Part shown: positions 9,369 to 22,566 of the stretch, piece after piece
How positions within the stretch are numbered: position 1 is the stretch's first letter
How the letters are laid out: each line of letters begins with the position of its first letter
Position numbers and translations under genes: made by a program
The notes under the pieces: model-generated
Database searches by the model: none
The model's input: the letters and a program-made list of their open reading frames with translations, nothing else
What the model was told of the DNA's origin: nothing
NCBI GenBank assembly: GCA_036250195.1
Contig: JAVHZZ010000005.1
Location: forward strand, 72,558,005 to 72,622,004
Reading direction: 5' to 3'
Length of the DNA stretch: 64,000 nt
From: Mixophyes australis
Lineage: Eukaryota > Chordata > Amphibia > Anura > Limnodynastidae

Positions 9369-11696
9369 TTCGGAACCAAAGCTCGTGAGAAGAACACAGC
9401 CTATGAATTCATTAGGGATCAGGGCATCTATGGGGCACTATCATTTCACTAGGGACTGATGGCTTCACTGATTCCTAGTGAATTAATAGGCTGTACTCTC
9501 CTTAATACTCATTCAACTTTTAAAACTAACAGTATATCAGTAAATGATCACTGTGCTGTATATCACCCAGAGCACCCATTTAACCCCAACCAATTTACTT
9601 CATTGTGCAGCCATGTTGTTAAGCATTATTACTTTTTTCAAATATTTTATACAATTCATTTTCAGCCTTTTTGAAAGCGTTTTAGAGCTTGACCGCTGGG
9701 GAAGAATAGACTAGTCCTGTAGTTAAAAATATCATTTTGATGGGCAGTTCTGCTATTTTCTTACCAATAAAACTCATTGCCTTTAGGCCCAAGGGCATAG
9801 TAAACTGATTCCAAATGTCCTATTGATTGTGCCATATGTTAGCACTAATTATATTACAAGCTAATGTAAAATACAACATTCTGAGCATAGAACGCTAAAG
9901 GATACACTTCAAAAGCATCTTTACAGTAATCGTCTGCTGGAAGAAATTGCTAACTGTATTGTATACAAACATATGTTCACATTTTCTATTATCCCCAGCT
10001 CTCTCTTTTCTGTAACTGCGTGTATCACATATATTGGTTGCATAAAAGTATTTCTCTGATAGGGTAGATTGTAGCCGTGTTTAACAGACTTTTTCCCTGG
10101 GCACATGTCCTATCCCCATTGATGGTGCTATTTATTGTTTGTAATCAAGAGGTAATTAGCTGGTATACAGGTTAAAGTTACTATTTTTAGGCCAGTAAAT
10201 TGTTATGGTTTTGGTTTCCGCATATGCCCAGTACAATATATGCAGTGGGGAACAATATATTCTTCACTGGCCTCATATGACTTTTGCTCATATGGCTTTT
10301 GCTTCCTAATTAGGTTTGCACTTTACATTTCCAGGTGCCGCAGGTTTGAAAAGTGTATTAGAATTAAAGCTGCATTACCATCTACAGTGGTGAACATTTT
10401 CTTTAATGGGAAGGTCAATCGGAAGCCACAATGTCTGTCGTAGATTCTCTTTGGACCTCACACACATCCCTTCCCTCCACAGCATCACACTGCCCCGGTT
10501 ATTGTCAAAGGCTTGGAAATAACCCACAGACCCTCGGTAAAATGGAGGATAATTGCAGCATTGAGCAGTGCTGGGGATTTAGGGAGAGGAAGGATCTAAT
10601 TAGCTCTAGGTCGTATTAGTATGTCTAGTATGACATTTGAGAACCAGTGTGACATGTTCACAAAGTCTGTACAGCAGGTAAATCCGTGATTTGGCCGGTT
10701 ACTCAGTGAGAAATCATTATCTTCCAATCACGGACTACAATTCATGTTCCCTAGGAAGTTGAAATATACTTAGACTGTAATATAGTAGCAGTACAGCCAG
10801 TTTATCCAGAAAGGCAAAAAGCAAAAAATACAAAAATATTAGCACAAAATATAGCAATTTTTTACATTGTTGCATTGAAGGTATTATTCATAAAATAATA
10901 TTTATATAGGTATTTTTTTTTTTATTTTAAATATAAAATGCCCATTTCGTAATAGGCCTAACCCCATCCTCAGGGTTGCTTCGTTGTCTGGTTCGTAACC
11001 ATAAGCTTTATACTATATATAAATGTGCAAATAGTTATATATATTGCTTTTTTAGCTTTTTGGCCAAATTAGTTGTACTCTATGTATTAAGGATGTGCTG
11101 ATCTACTTTCTATGTTTGCATTTTATGATCGACTCATGCATACCCTTCTCCCAACCAGTTCAGGTGCTGATTAGGAAAAACAGAAGAATAACTGCTCATA
11201 GAGCTAGTGGTTAAGGACCCAACAACAAAGCAACCTTGATTAGTGGTATTGAGCCTGTGTGCCCACAATAGGTAGGCTATATTGTTGCTTTACATGCCAG
11301 GGCTAATTTGTAGTCCCAGTCCAGCCCAGTTTGTTCATATACTGCACTCTGTTCTGTCTGTCTACATCAGGCAAGTAATGTGTAGGTAGAACATTCTTAC
11401 ACTGAAGGTCAAATTGAAACACGCCGCTTTGTTTTGAATACGGTCAGAACTTGCCGTGTTCTTTTTTTTTTTTTTTTCTTTATTAAACACTACTTGCGTA
11501 TAGGTTGTATTGGAACATTAATCAAGCCCAATATGTATAATATAATAGAATTTATTGACACACAAGTTCTGTGTTGAGAGACTGTTGCTCAATATTCAAA
11601 TTGTATACTTATTATACATTTGTTTCTGCTCTCGCAGATACCATTATAAGCTTTTCAATTGTGGATTTGTTTAGTTGCTCCCACTAAATTTAGACT
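9369..11696. other. mostly unique DNA with no recognised gene
   Basis: Several short open frames are present, but none has recognisable protein features. Poly-A/T tracts occur near 10910 and 11462. Confidence 0.5.
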
Positions 11697-11811
11697 GAAT
11701 ATAACATTTGGAAGAAAAGAATTGGCTTTGATATGTTGCACTAACAGTCTCTACGGGAGACTGCTAGTGCACCATATTAAAATCAATTCTTCTCTTCCAA
11801 ATGTTATATTC
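11697..11811. repeat. 115-bp foldback (near-palindrome)
   Basis: GAATATAACATTTGGAAG at the left is matched by CTTCCAAATGTTATATTC at the right. Pairing continues inward through AGAAtTGg/CaATTCT, GATATGtTGCACTA/TAGTGCACCATATt and CAGTCTC/GAGACTG, leaving a loop of only a few bases. It may be a very small MITE or a hairpin-forming locus. No clear target duplication was seen. Confidence 0.8.
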
Positions 11812-11870
11812 TGATGTGTATGTTCATAGTTAATATACAGTATATGCAGAGCAGGCTTCACTTATCTGTC

Positions 11871-12475
11871 CTATAGCTGCATGCCAAAACGTTGATTCAC
11901 ACTCTTTGGCCAACTATGAGCTTGATTGTAGATAATCATACACAGCTTACCCAGGTCCAGTGCTGCCTGGTTAGTTTCGCTCATAAAAGCCCAGTGCAGA
12001 AGTCTCTCACAAGGAGCTTGTATATCATCATCAGCAGGTGTTATGTACGACCCCTCTTTCTCAGTAAACACTTTAGCCCTCTCTGGTGAGTCGTTTAATT
12101 TCCTTGTCTCAGCAGCGTCTGGTTTCTGACTGGAACTCTGCACCCTGGTTTGCTGCTTCTCTCCACACTTATCCATATCATTTGTTGTTTTCCTGAGCTC
12201 GACTCTGCTCCGTTTTCTCTCTATATGATTCTCTAATTCTGCCTCTAATGATACCTTATGATTTCTTAGTTATATGCTTCCTTTTTTTAATATCACAGCC
12301 AGGTACCGCACTCACAAGCTTGGCCTCTTCTCTTTTAGAAATACTTTCTCCTCTCTCAAATTTGTTCACTTGAAAACCCAGACCACAGAACCGCTTGATC
12401 CAAAGAAGCCTCTCGGGTGAATAGAGGGCTATATTTTTATTTCTTTTCACAAAATTTGAATAGCCTTATCAACAA
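11871..12475 (-). pseudogene. possible decayed coding region, family not recognised
   Basis: On the minus strand a frame from about 12466 to 12256 (ILE/LYS/ARG-rich, containing SPERLLWIKRFCGLGFQ and KLVSAVPGCDIKKRK) ends in a stop. A second frame, opening about 12235 and running to 11871, continues with HKVSLEAELENHIERKRSR and later APCERLLHWAFMSETNQA. The two are joined if one frameshift near 12250 is allowed. Charged, low-complexity-free composition over about 190 residues looks more protein-like than the neighbouring shadow frames. No promoter, splice sites or known domain were recognised. It could be a processed pseudogene, an old transposon ORF or chance. Confidence 0.35.
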
Positions 12476-15400
12476 TAGTCGGGGTTTTATATTTTATATA
12501 TCTTTTTAAAATGATGATACTAAATAGTTTTAACACATGTCAAATATTTATTATTTCACATTTTTATTTTCAAATATAATGTATTAATCTTTTGCCTCAG
12601 GAACACGTGCTGTCGTTACAGCTATCACCATGAGCACTTACCTTTGGTTGCAAACAACACTTTTCATTTTTGACTATGGATGAGAGTAAGTTTTTCTTAC
12701 AAACTACCCCCACCTGTTTCACAGTCTTGCCCCTACAATTATTATTATTTTTTTTTAAATATTTCCCAGTTCTTCAATTCAACACTGAGCGGTATGCTGT
12801 AAATGCACATTTCTAACCCCCCTGTTCTCAGATTGCTTGGTAACAGAATGGAGGAATCAGCAGACCATCATTTCCATACTGATCTCCTGCTTAATACAAT
12901 TTCATGTAGTATATTTGCATTAGAGAGCCTGGATAGCTGCATGACTTGTCGTATCGTTAGTATGCAGGGCAACTAGCAGTGTGCATTATGGCTTGCCAGG
13001 TAAATATACATAAATGATATTTACCATTATGGTGTGTTGGGGTGGCTTACAGTGAGTCGGTGGGCAATATATTTGTTTTGTTTACCAGAGAACCCCTGTA
13101 AGTGCTTCCCAGTATATGATGTTACCTTCACTTAGCAAATGCTTTTGCTGATTCCTTATTATAATGCATAGCTAAACAACTTGTTTGCAATAACATATCC
13201 ATCTTTATGTTGAGAGATGCATTCATTACTCAGTCTGGCTCAGCATTTGTGATTAATGGCAATGGTTTGGTAAAATGAGATAAAGCTGATAAATGACAGT
13301 CACTCAATTCACATATTTTAGTGTACCTTCTCCATGATTTATTCACATTGGCCACAGATGAACCGCTCTGCATTTTAAGTGTGTTTACACACCATTATAT
13401 TATATTATGACAGGTTTTGTAACTTTTTCTGTATCACTGAAATATTTAAGTTATATAATATGTTTAAAAAATAGATTGCAAATCAAAAGTGTTATCCGAT
13501 AGATATAGTGTTGATATTTTCTCTTGTATTACGCTAGTCTTTTTATCCTTTACAATTTTACTGTATTGCTGATAGCAGTATAATTTCCTTTTGCATTTCA
13601 TGTGCTCTGTCTTTTAGGTATCAGAACTAGCTTAAATTGCGTTATTCTCTTTATTTTTTAAAATTGTTGGGAGGCATTTGTGTATGAAAAAACACATGGC
13701 TTAGTAGTTGTACACTTGCAATGCTACCAACAATGGTCACATATTAGGTCCACGCTACATTTCATGTAGTGAGCCAGTGAAAGCTGCCTACAATGGACCT
13801 TTTGGTCTGGGAGATCATTTTGGATCAAGTGAAATTATGTGCATGATGTAATTACTTTCCACAGTTACTCTGTCAGAACTGGAATAATTTGTTATGTTGC
13901 CAGTTTACAGGTATCCATAGACACAGTAAGAACAAAGTGCAAGTGAAAGGAGGAGATTGATGCCATTAAAACCTCTGTGGATGGACAACACTTTAAGACC
14001 CCTATTTTGTATTTCTGACAAAATTTAAAAACGCAGCTCTGTGTAAAAGGAGGTGTCGCTGCACAAGGATAGACAACACTGTGCGTTTCGTTTTCTTTTA
14101 AGGTAGGTGTAACTGTTTAATTTTTTTGTATTTTATGTAATTACGGTATTGTGTAAACAAGGCCTGTTTGGTGTATTGGTGTTGCTTTGAGTCTGATTAC
14201 AATAATCTTTCAGATTGTAAAAGCACGTACTACAATCTGGAACATTTACATAACCTAGTAGAATGAAATATGGGGATGTCACATATAGTAACCAATCAGA
14301 TGTTTGTTTTCATTTCCTAGTCTGCACCTAAAGAGTTGCAGAATCTGATTGGTTTCTGTGACCTACACCATGTTTTTCCTCTGATTCAGTTTTCATAAAT
14401 GTACCTCAGTGCCACATCATTGTACCAACCAGAATGGAACAAAATGACTTGGTATTTTGATAAGAAAGGGCCATCATTATGAAGTAGGTGTTATTAGTAA
14501 TATATTGATATGGGGTCACATGCGAGGAACCCTCGCAGATTGGGAAAACTCAGCTACTGAGATGTCTCTGATCATTTTCGTTCCACCACTGACCTCTTTC
14601 AGAAGGGACTGTGTAAGCTATCAGCCTCTATGTGACCCTCACAGATTTGGTAATTCGGACATGGGAGATATATATTGAAAAATAAGTTTAAGACAGAATT
14701 ACCATTTAATATAACAAAGTGATTTTAATATTGCGTTTTAGGTTTTCATATTGGTATCCTTAGCTTAGTTTTATATTTTGGATTCTGTTGCCATATCTCC
14801 ATGAAAACCATGTTGAATAATGTTATCACAACAGGCTCTTCCTGGGCAATTGTACATATTGCCATTGCAACACGCTATAGAGTGATTTGCAGAGTCATAT
14901 ACTTAGGCAGGTTTATTTATTTTCTTTTATGCTCCTATGTGCTGGGGGGGGGGGGGGGGAAGGGATGTATTCCCCCGGTCCGGTGCAGTAGTGGTCTACT
15001 TTGGTCTGGATCGCTGGGCTACCTGCATTTTTGTTCCTTTAAAATGTTCTTGATAGGCTGCTGAGCCAAGTCTTGCCCTTGGGCTGAAATTTGCCAGCCA
15101 GCCTCTGCTGAAGTGAATGGTTTCATGGTAAAAATTAAGTTTCTAAATGATTTAAATTGTTTGCTCTACAGGAGAAGAAGGGATGGGCAAAAAAATGAAA
15201 AATTATTTTAATGTGGGTCTTTATTTAATTTATGTGCATGTAACCCTCCACTTTCCTGCATGGAATAGGACTCTACATTGTGAGTTTTGGAGGACTTCTA
15301 AAGGACTTTTCACTTGTCCTTAATTAATTAAATCAAAGGCAAAAGGCTGCCGTTACTCTTTTGCAAAATGTGGAATATCAGCATTTTTAAGACTAGTATT

Positions 15401-16588
15401 TTTGCTATCATTTCAGGAACATTAAGTTACATAACATCTTTATCCTTCAATGGCACATTAAAGATCACTCAATGTGCGTATGTGAAAATGTAATATAGAA
15501 TTTATTGAATTATAATTTCATTTGTAATTTAAGCAGGTGGACTGATGTCAACATTAAAGTATTTTTTGCCTGTGAAGTTAACATCAAAGTGTCAGCTCTG
15601 AGATGTACATCAAAGCGTTGTCAACATTTGTGTTAACATTGAATATAATTTGTGAATGCAAGATGAAACTTTGCTGTCAGCCTATGTGAAATGTAAATAG
15701 GAGTCCATTGTAAAGGTCAATGCCTATAAGTTGCAATAGAAAGTTAAATGCCCCTAAACCCAAACCAGCTATTTTTAAACAATGATGATTGTTAAACATG
15801 ATCTGCCCTGAATTCATTCATTAGAATCTTCAGATTTGTAATAAATGAACCTGACCTGTTTATAACGACTTTGACCTACTCTCTAGGATTAAGTTTAAAT
15901 TAGAATCCAAATACTCTCTCATAATGATTCTAGTGAAATGCCATCAAGTCAGTGGAAACACCATAAATAAGTGAGTGCTGTTTTAGCAAGTTGGCAAGTT
16001 GGAGTGGTGTGATTACCTTGGCATGTTTTTCATAACATGATAGCTGCATCCTATAAAAGTAATTCAAAATATTTCATTCTTCAATATAACCATTTTGTGC
16101 TAGCTGTGTTTATGCTAATATTACTTACTAGTCTCTATTAATCTTGTATATGTTTGCCATCGCTTAATGACTTGGCTTGTAGTATCTTGCATTCCATATT
16201 TTATTTTCTGAATTGAATTATCCTTTATGGATTGCTAGATCTATATTCATAACTATAAATTAAACTGTGAACTGCTATTTTACATGCTATAAGCTTATCT
16301 TGTTATTTTTCTTATACAAGTCAAGCCCTCTAATATTAATCATATGTCATTCAACTGAGGGTGGGGAGAAACAAACAAAACCCATTTTTTCTATTATTCA
16401 TTTCTGGCGTGTCCACTATGTCTGTTATTGCACTGATTCAATTTTTTTATAGAAATGTTCTGGCTGACTCCTCAAGTTTGTTTCACTTGGACCAGGTGGG
16501 GATTGGTTTTGGTGGGGTGGGATTAAAGAGAACCTTTAGACCTCATTTTATTCATTTTCATGATAACTTTCAGTTATGAATTTTTTTT
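12476..16588. other. AT-rich DNA with no recognised gene
   Basis: Only simple features are visible. There is an inverted CCAATCAGAT / ATCTGATTGG pair around 14290-14360, a G run at about 14943-14959, and loosely repeated ACATCAAAG words near 15550-15640. Confidence 0.5.
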
Positions 16589-17880
16589 TAATAGATGCTG
16601 AAAAAGCATTTGATAGAATTAACTGGACTTTTATTCAACAGGCATTGATGCAGTTTTGGGCGTGTGCCACATTTTTCACAAAAATTCCGTCCCTTTTGTA
16701 AAAACACTTCAACATTCTCGCATAAATCGGTGCTTTTCAAAGGAAACTAATATATCAAATGTTAAGCTGGGTACACACTACACGGTTTTCGTCCAATAAT
16801 CGGCTCAATCAGCCGACATACGACCGCTCGTTCAAAAGTCGGGTCAGTGTGTGTAGTGACACGATGGTCGAAAGTCTGCCCAAATGGACGATTATCGCCT
16901 CATATGGTTGTTCGGACCGTTTAATATTTTCGTTCCAATCTCGTTTCCAATGTGTAGTGTGTATAAACTTCCGACCGATCCACAACAGTGAGTACGAAAT
17001 TACAGTCATTGCTCACGACAACATGGCTGTAAAAAGTCGCTAAAGGGAAGTCCGCTCTTCCCTTTATCGTCCTAACAAAGGCTAGTGTGTATACAGTCCA
17101 TGGAACGAGCGATCGGAACATCGATCGCATGTAAAATCGATCGGCATAAAAAGTTGGTGGAAAATTCTGTAGTGTGTACCTAGCTTAAGACGGTAGGAAT
17201 GGCAGCTATCAACGCTTAAATTTTATACTCTGCATGGAAGCACTTGCGGCCAGAATCCAAATATTCCAGTAAGAGAAAGAGTACATAACCTTGTATGCAG
17301 ATGATCTCCTTTACTTTTTTTTTAGTCCACATACTTGTGTACCTGCTTTAACTTGCTAGATGTCTTTGCCCAGGTTAGTAATATGACAAAATCTAAGACT
17401 ATGTGTATCTGTTTACCTCTTAGCTCATTGTCACATTTAAGGTCATGGATATTTATTTGCCTTTTCTTCTAAATTACAAGGAAAGCTTCAATTTAAATGG
17501 CAGTCAGAAAGTATTAACTATTAGATATTCATATCCCACAAGACACAGTCCATATTCTTACCCTTAATCATAATCCGTTATTACAAATAACTCAAACTAT
17601 TTAAATTATTCAGACACTAACTCATATTTCTAGTTATCACAGATAAACATTATAGAAATAAAGCATTGGAGTAGAACTTTGATACCATTTATGTGCCTTA
17701 AATATAGTTGGTTAACTATAACTAAAAGCTCCCAGCTGTATTACATTGCCTTGCCCATAATAGATTGGTAAATTAGCAATTTTATGGACAAGAAAGGGTC
17801 TGGGTCTACAATGAACAAACAGTGGTGGACTAACTTTATGACTCGTACTAAGCCATGATCACCCTACCATTAGGCCTGCA
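16589..17880 (+). mobile_element. L1-type LINE reverse transcriptase fragment, degraded
   Basis: Translation around 16597 gives DAEKAFDRINWTFIQQA, the RT segment found in L1 ORF2. After the inserted MITE (16766-17184) the match resumes with a CMEAL-like segment near 17232 and YADDLLYF at about 17297-17322 (the catalytic YxDD motif). It continues with VSNMTKSKTMCI and YLGIHIPQD-like text to about 17600. Frameshifts and stops are frequent, so it is a dead 5'-truncated copy. Confidence 0.85.
16766..17184. mobile_element. TTAA-flanked MITE (piggyBac-like), 419 bp, inside an L1 copy
   Basis: TTAA occurs at 16762-16765 and 17185-17188. The ends are GCTGGGTACACACTAC and, at the right, GTAGTGTGTACCTAGC, forming inverted repeats of about 16 bp. 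There is no coding capacity. The sequence is rich in CGATC/GATCG words and TAGTGTGTA repeats. TTAA duplication points to piggyBac-type mobilisation. A second copy is at 53755-54176. Confidence 0.85.
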
Positions 17881-18089
17881 GTGCATTTTTTTGGGAGTTT
17901 GTACACTAGAATTGGTTAATTAAATAACACCCTACACAACAGAAAACATTATGGAGACCAGGATGTGGAGGAAGGGGCAGATCCAGCGCCCCCTCCCTAA
18001 TTTTTTGCCGCCTCCAGTGCGATGAGAAGGTGCCTCGTTGTCTCTCCCTGTGCGCTCCTCACTAAGAGGAGCAGAAAAGACCACAGGAA

Positions 18090-18455
18090 GATGTGATGAA
18101 GGGGGCAGCAGTGTAATGAAGGGGCACAGTGTGATGAAGGGAGCCAACAGTGAGGATGAAGGGAGCCAACAGTGAGGATGAAGGGAGCCAACAGTGAGGA
18201 TGAAGGGAGCCAACAGTGAGGATGAAGGGAGCCAACAGTGAGGATGAAGGGAGCCAACAGTGAGGATGAAGGGAGCCAACAGTGAGGATGAAGGGAGCCA
18301 ACAGTGAGGATGAAGGGAGCCAACAGTGAGGATGAAGGGAGCCACAGTGAGGATGAAGGGAGCTACAGTGAGGATGAAGGGAGCTGCAGTGAGGATGAAG
18401 GGAGCTGCAGTGTGGATGAAGGGAGCAGCAGTGTGATGAAGGGGGCAACAGTGTG
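18090..18455. repeat. 22-bp minisatellite (GAGGATGAAGGGAGCCAACA unit)
   Basis: About 15 copies of a 22-bp unit. The central copies are identical; flanking copies vary (CAGCAGTGTGATGAAGGGGG). The reverse strand reads as long open frames rich in Pro, Leu, His and Ser in all frames, which is an artefact of the repeat. Confidence 0.95.
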
Positions 18456-18512
18456 ACGATGGTACAGACATAACTGTTGTTGCTTTTATTGTTGTTATTT
18501 TATAGCTTCATA

Positions 18513-18830
18513 GGGCCTAAGTCATTAAGTAGAGCATGGCAAAAAGGAGTACATTTGATCCTGGACAAACCATGTTACAATGCAAGGGGTGCAAATTACG
18601 TTATTATTTTGCACGTAAGATACATACTGGCTGCTTTTTCATGCAGCACACAAACTTTATAGCATTAGAGTTTACAGTGAAATTGAAAGTTGATCTAAAA
18701 CATGCCCTACCCAATCTATAAATCTGTCCCCGCATTTTAAATTTACCTCCCCCTATAATGCAACATGGTTTTGCCAAGGTGCAAAGATACTCCTTTTTTT
18801 ATGCTTTGCTCTCCTTAATGACTCAGGACC
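18513..18830. mobile_element. GGGCCTGATTCATTAAG-type MITE, copy A
   Basis: Begins GGGCCTAAGTCATTAAG and ends CTTAATGACTCAGGACC. The interior carries TGGACAAACCATGTTACAAT, TGCAAGGGGTGCAAATTA and CAACATGGTTTTGCCAA, shared with 32757-33081, 41657-41930 and 42807-43132. Non-coding; probably PIF/Harbinger-like by analogy with the TAA-flanked copy at 42807. Confidence 0.8.
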
Positions 18831-18902
18831 AAGTGTTTTACCTAAAATAAAGCAAAACCTGATCAACTTGTATCCTAAAATGCATTCATTTGGGAGACAC
18901 AT

Positions 18903-19071
18903 GGGAGTATATTTATCAAGCTGCGGGTTTGAAAAAGTGGAGATGTTGCCTAAAGCAACCAATCAGATTCTAGTTATCATTTATTTAGTACATTCTATAA
19001 ACTGACAGCTAGAATGTTGCTATAGGCAACATCTCCACTTTTTCAAACCCCCAGCTTGATAAATTTGCCCC
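18903..19071. mobile_element. short palindromic MITE, copy 1
   Basis: GGGAGTATATTTATCAAGCT at the left mirrors AGCTTGATAAATTTGCCCC at the right. Inner arms AAAAAGTGGAGATGTTGCCT and AGGCAACATCTCCACTTTTT pair almost perfectly. The centre holds CAACCAATCAGATTCTAG. The same element occurs at 58077-58244. Confidence 0.85.
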
Positions 19072-19374
19072 ATAGTGTTGTAGGGCACAGGACCTATAGG
19101 TGTCTGGTCTAATTGATAAACCTCCTCCCCCCAGAAGAAAAGTGTAGATCTGCCCCTGATGTACAGATCTTCTCCATTCTGGCATCTATAGACGCATGGG
19201 TAAACTGGTTTGAAAGGGGGGGGGGGGGGGTCCCCCTCTTTCAAATAAGGTGCCTGCTTAGTAGGTATTTATTGGTAATTGCCTTACAATAATACCCTAT
19301 AATATAGAAAGTGTCAAGAAGGCAAAAGGGGGGATTATAATGCTCACTTCCTGGCTTCAATAAACTCATATATA

Positions 19375-19485
<111 letters not shown>

Positions 19486-19799
19486 GAGTATTCTGAAAAG
19501 AAAAAAGGTATTATTTGTGTGGGCACTGTAGTGGTGGGTAAATTACTGATATCGATGTTGGATTGTGACCGATCCAAGAAGTGCCCAAATAGGCTCAGAG
19601 ACGAAGGGGTTAAGGAGAAATGAATGATAGTAGTTTGAAAAGTGGTTATGTTATAAACCAACCCTCCGTTTATGTCTGTTTAATATATCATGTTTAGATC
19701 CTGATTCCCCCCCCCCCCCCGCCCCTCCAAAGTCTATAGTCCACAAAGAATATCATAGGAATATTTATAGAGAGCCTCTAAAATAGTTTAACGATTTGG

Positions 19800-20690
19800 G
19801 GTAAAATACTAGCTTTAGTTATTGTTATTTTCCCTATCCACAAAAGTCTTAAGTGAGCGCTATTTCCTAAGATCTGATTTAATGATGGCAAGTATAGGGA
19901 ACACTTTTGATTTGAGAAGGTTGGTATTATCCTTTTTGAGAACAACAAGTAGCAAATTTTAATAGTGTCTCAAGCTTTTTTTATGGTATCTTCAGGGGTT
20001 CATAGATTTAGAGCCACTGATTTGGAGAATTCTATCGAAAAATTTAAGAGGTTTCCAAATTTCTGAAATTCAGCTGACAGGTTGAGGAGAGAAACCACTA
20101 AACTTGAAATTGGGGCAAGTTATTCATCTGAGAACAGGTCTAGCTTGGGTTCTCTCTCCTCATCCTGGACCCCACCTGTGTCTGAATTTTCTCTGATAGC
20201 CCCCACTATGGTCTCCACGCACAGCACAAATATAAATGGAGTCCTTCTGTATCTCATACTATTTGAGATACAGAAGGAATTTGAAAATGACCAAATAATT
20301 CTGAATCTGGCTGAGGGGCTCTTCTATAGTGTCATAATTGTTTGTAAGCATATAGGACCCAATCCCATGTGTTTCAACAGATGATACATAAAATGCCAAT
20401 CAACCCTATCAAATGCTTTTTCAGCATCTGTCGAGAGGAGAATTGTATGATATTTACTGTGATTAGCATGGTGGATTAAGTAAATCATTCTATTTGTATT
20501 GTCCTTTGCTGTTTGTCCAGTTAGAAATCCAACCTGATCGCCATGGATAAGATCCAGTAATTTATTCTTAAGGCAGTTAGCAAGAAGCTTAGTGCACATT
20601 TGAGGTCCTTGTTGAGTAAGGATATCAGTCTAATGTTGGATTACCATTACATTTATCTCATAACGACTGAGGGTAAAGTAACTTATCTTT
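19800..20690 (-). mobile_element. L1-type LINE reverse transcriptase fragment, minus strand
   Basis: The minus-strand frame 20599-20324 reads KLLANCLKNKLLDLIHGDQ, then VGFLTGQTAKDNTNRMIYLI and STDAEKAFDRVDWHFMYHLL, the canonical L1 RT order. Upstream in another frame is RLISLLNKDLK. Downstream (to about 19800) degraded ETIVGAIRENSDTGGV and FSKFGNLLNFS-like text continues the same protein. It is broken by several frameshifts and is a dead copy. Confidence 0.85.
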
Positions 20691-21739
20691 GGAAACTTTG
20701 TTAGAGGTCTGAAAGATGGTGGACGGATTCTAGTTTTCCACAAAAACTTATATAAAAATATAATAATAATAATATAATCCATGTGGATATAATATAATAT
20801 ATATAATCCTTTTGGTGATCATGGATAGAGTTTGTTCTAGTTCCTGTATAGTAAGTGGGCAGTCTACCACTCTTGTATTTCCTCTGATGCCTTTGGGAGT
20901 TGTATTGTCTCAACATATTTCTTGTATTGTCTCAACATTTTCCTTTATATATATTTATTTATTTATTTTGCATGTTTATTGTAAAGCTGACAATATATGT
21001 TTTATGATGTGCATGTTTTTCCACTTAACAGTGGACACTGACATCAATTTATATCATATGGGTTAGTGATCAGCTATTAGAAGATAATGACTTCTGGTCA
21101 CTGATGATCAAAGCTAGATTTATACCATGTTCTCTGTCAATTCATTATCAAGTAACTAACATAGAGAGGAGCTTTAACATATATCGGGTATGCGTTTTCT
21201 CTGGATATTCTAGTTATCAGTAAAGTATGATATTACATTAGTTTCCCTTATGCAGAGATTCAGTCATTGCCTAATATTAAAAATATGTTTGATACATTTT
21301 CCATGTCACCTCACCCAAGACATGCTTAGTGTCATTGTTAAACAAAAATTTGAAACCCAACTGAGATGTTAACTTATTGTATTTAGAAGTCATATGTTAG
21401 ATCCTATTGTATAACATGCTGGTACATGTGGAGAAGCTGAAACAAGTATGAAATCAATGTATGATATATATGATACCTTTTTTTTACCTGGTCAGCATTT
21501 CCAGTTGAATTAGTTAGCCTCTCTTGTATTTGAAGTAAAAAAAAAAAAGTGCAGCAAAATTTATTTAAATCTGCCAAATTTACTGCAATTAGAAAATAAA
21601 ATGGAATATCACAGCTTGCTTTACCAGGTGAAAGAAGTTGTGTTGGAAGTTATGTATAAATTCCCCAAATTAGACTCTTACCCCTACTATCTATTTTGCA
21701 TGTAGTGGATAGATTGATTTTCCTTGCAAATCGTTGTTC
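20691..21739. other. AT-rich DNA with no recognised gene
   Basis: ATA-rich simple sequence at 20757-20812. Otherwise unique AT-rich DNA. Confidence 0.45.
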
Positions 21740-21995
21740 CTCTGTTGAGCCACTCTCAGTCTCTACATTGGTTGCCCTTTTTTTCTAGGAATTCAATATA
21801 AAATTATTCTACTAACATACAAGGCCATCAACAAAATTGCACCAACATCCATCTCCTCACTTGTGTCAAAATATCTCCCAACTCGATACCTCCATTCTGC
21901 ACAAGAGCTGCGCCTCTCTTCCACTCTCATCATATCTTCCCATTCCCGGTTGCAGGACTTTATTCAGGCTGCACCCACTGTATAGACATGTAGGA
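21740..21995 (+). mobile_element. CR1/L2-type LINE, C-terminal ORF2 fragment
   Basis: Reads (with frameshifts) LHWLPF-like text, then IQYKIILLTYKAINKIAP and YLPTRYLHSAQELRLSS, ending near QAAPTV. This is the conserved end of the CR1/L2 reverse-transcriptase ORF just before its 3' UTR. A closely similar fragment lies on the opposite strand at 44470-45200. Confidence 0.85.
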
Positions 21996-22429
21996 ATACT
22001 CCTGAACATGGATATTCAGAAGTATTCTCCAGCATACAAAGTTAGACTGATTGTGCTGTTTTCTCTTACCTGTTCTTGCAGCTTTGTTGTCGTCTAACTG
22101 GCATCTGGAAAGTTGGGGTCCTGTTTTGAAAATATGCAAAAATTGTATTATACTGCAAAATGGTAACAAACCCTGAATGAGTATTCTCTTTAGTTTAAAC
22201 ACAGCACTCCATTATGGCCATATAAAACTAGCTTATAGCACAGGCATATATAGGCAATATATGAACATTTGTAGTCTAAGAGCTACAATCAATTACAAAC
22301 ATCTACCAGCCCCATCTGACTAGTATTTAGCATTCTAGTGAACGCGGAGGGCATCCATGTAGCCGCCACATAATACAGAGATCATGTCTCACCAAAGCTG
22401 CTCTATTTTTAAAAATCATCTCAGCCTTT

Positions 22430-22566
22430 TCATTACCCACTTCAGCCGTTTTCATTACCTTCCCCAAGAAGTTATTCCCCCCCCCCCCCAGCCATTTTCA
22501 TTACCCCCGTCCTGCAGCCATTCCCACCCCCTGCAGCTATTTTCCTTACCCCCCCCCCCCCCCCCC
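22430..22566. repeat. degenerate CAGCCATTTTCATTACCCCC repeats with C runs
   Basis: About four units of CAGCC(A/G)TTTTCATTACC(C)n are interleaved with runs of 12 and 16 Cs. Simple low-complexity DNA. Confidence 0.7.

Noticed and set aside
11697..11811. Considered listing as a microRNA gene
   Set aside because: Hairpin shape alone is not enough; pairing over the whole length is more typical of a small foldback element.
17932..18471. Long minus-strand open frames rich in Pro, Leu, Ser and His
   Set aside because: All three phases are open because a 22-bp repeat lacks stops; the composition follows the minisatellite.
20243..20277. 14-bp perfect hairpin CCTTCTGTATCTCA...TGAGATACAGAAGG
   Set aside because: It lies within the degraded L1 fragment with no sign of independent function; noted only as a curiosity.
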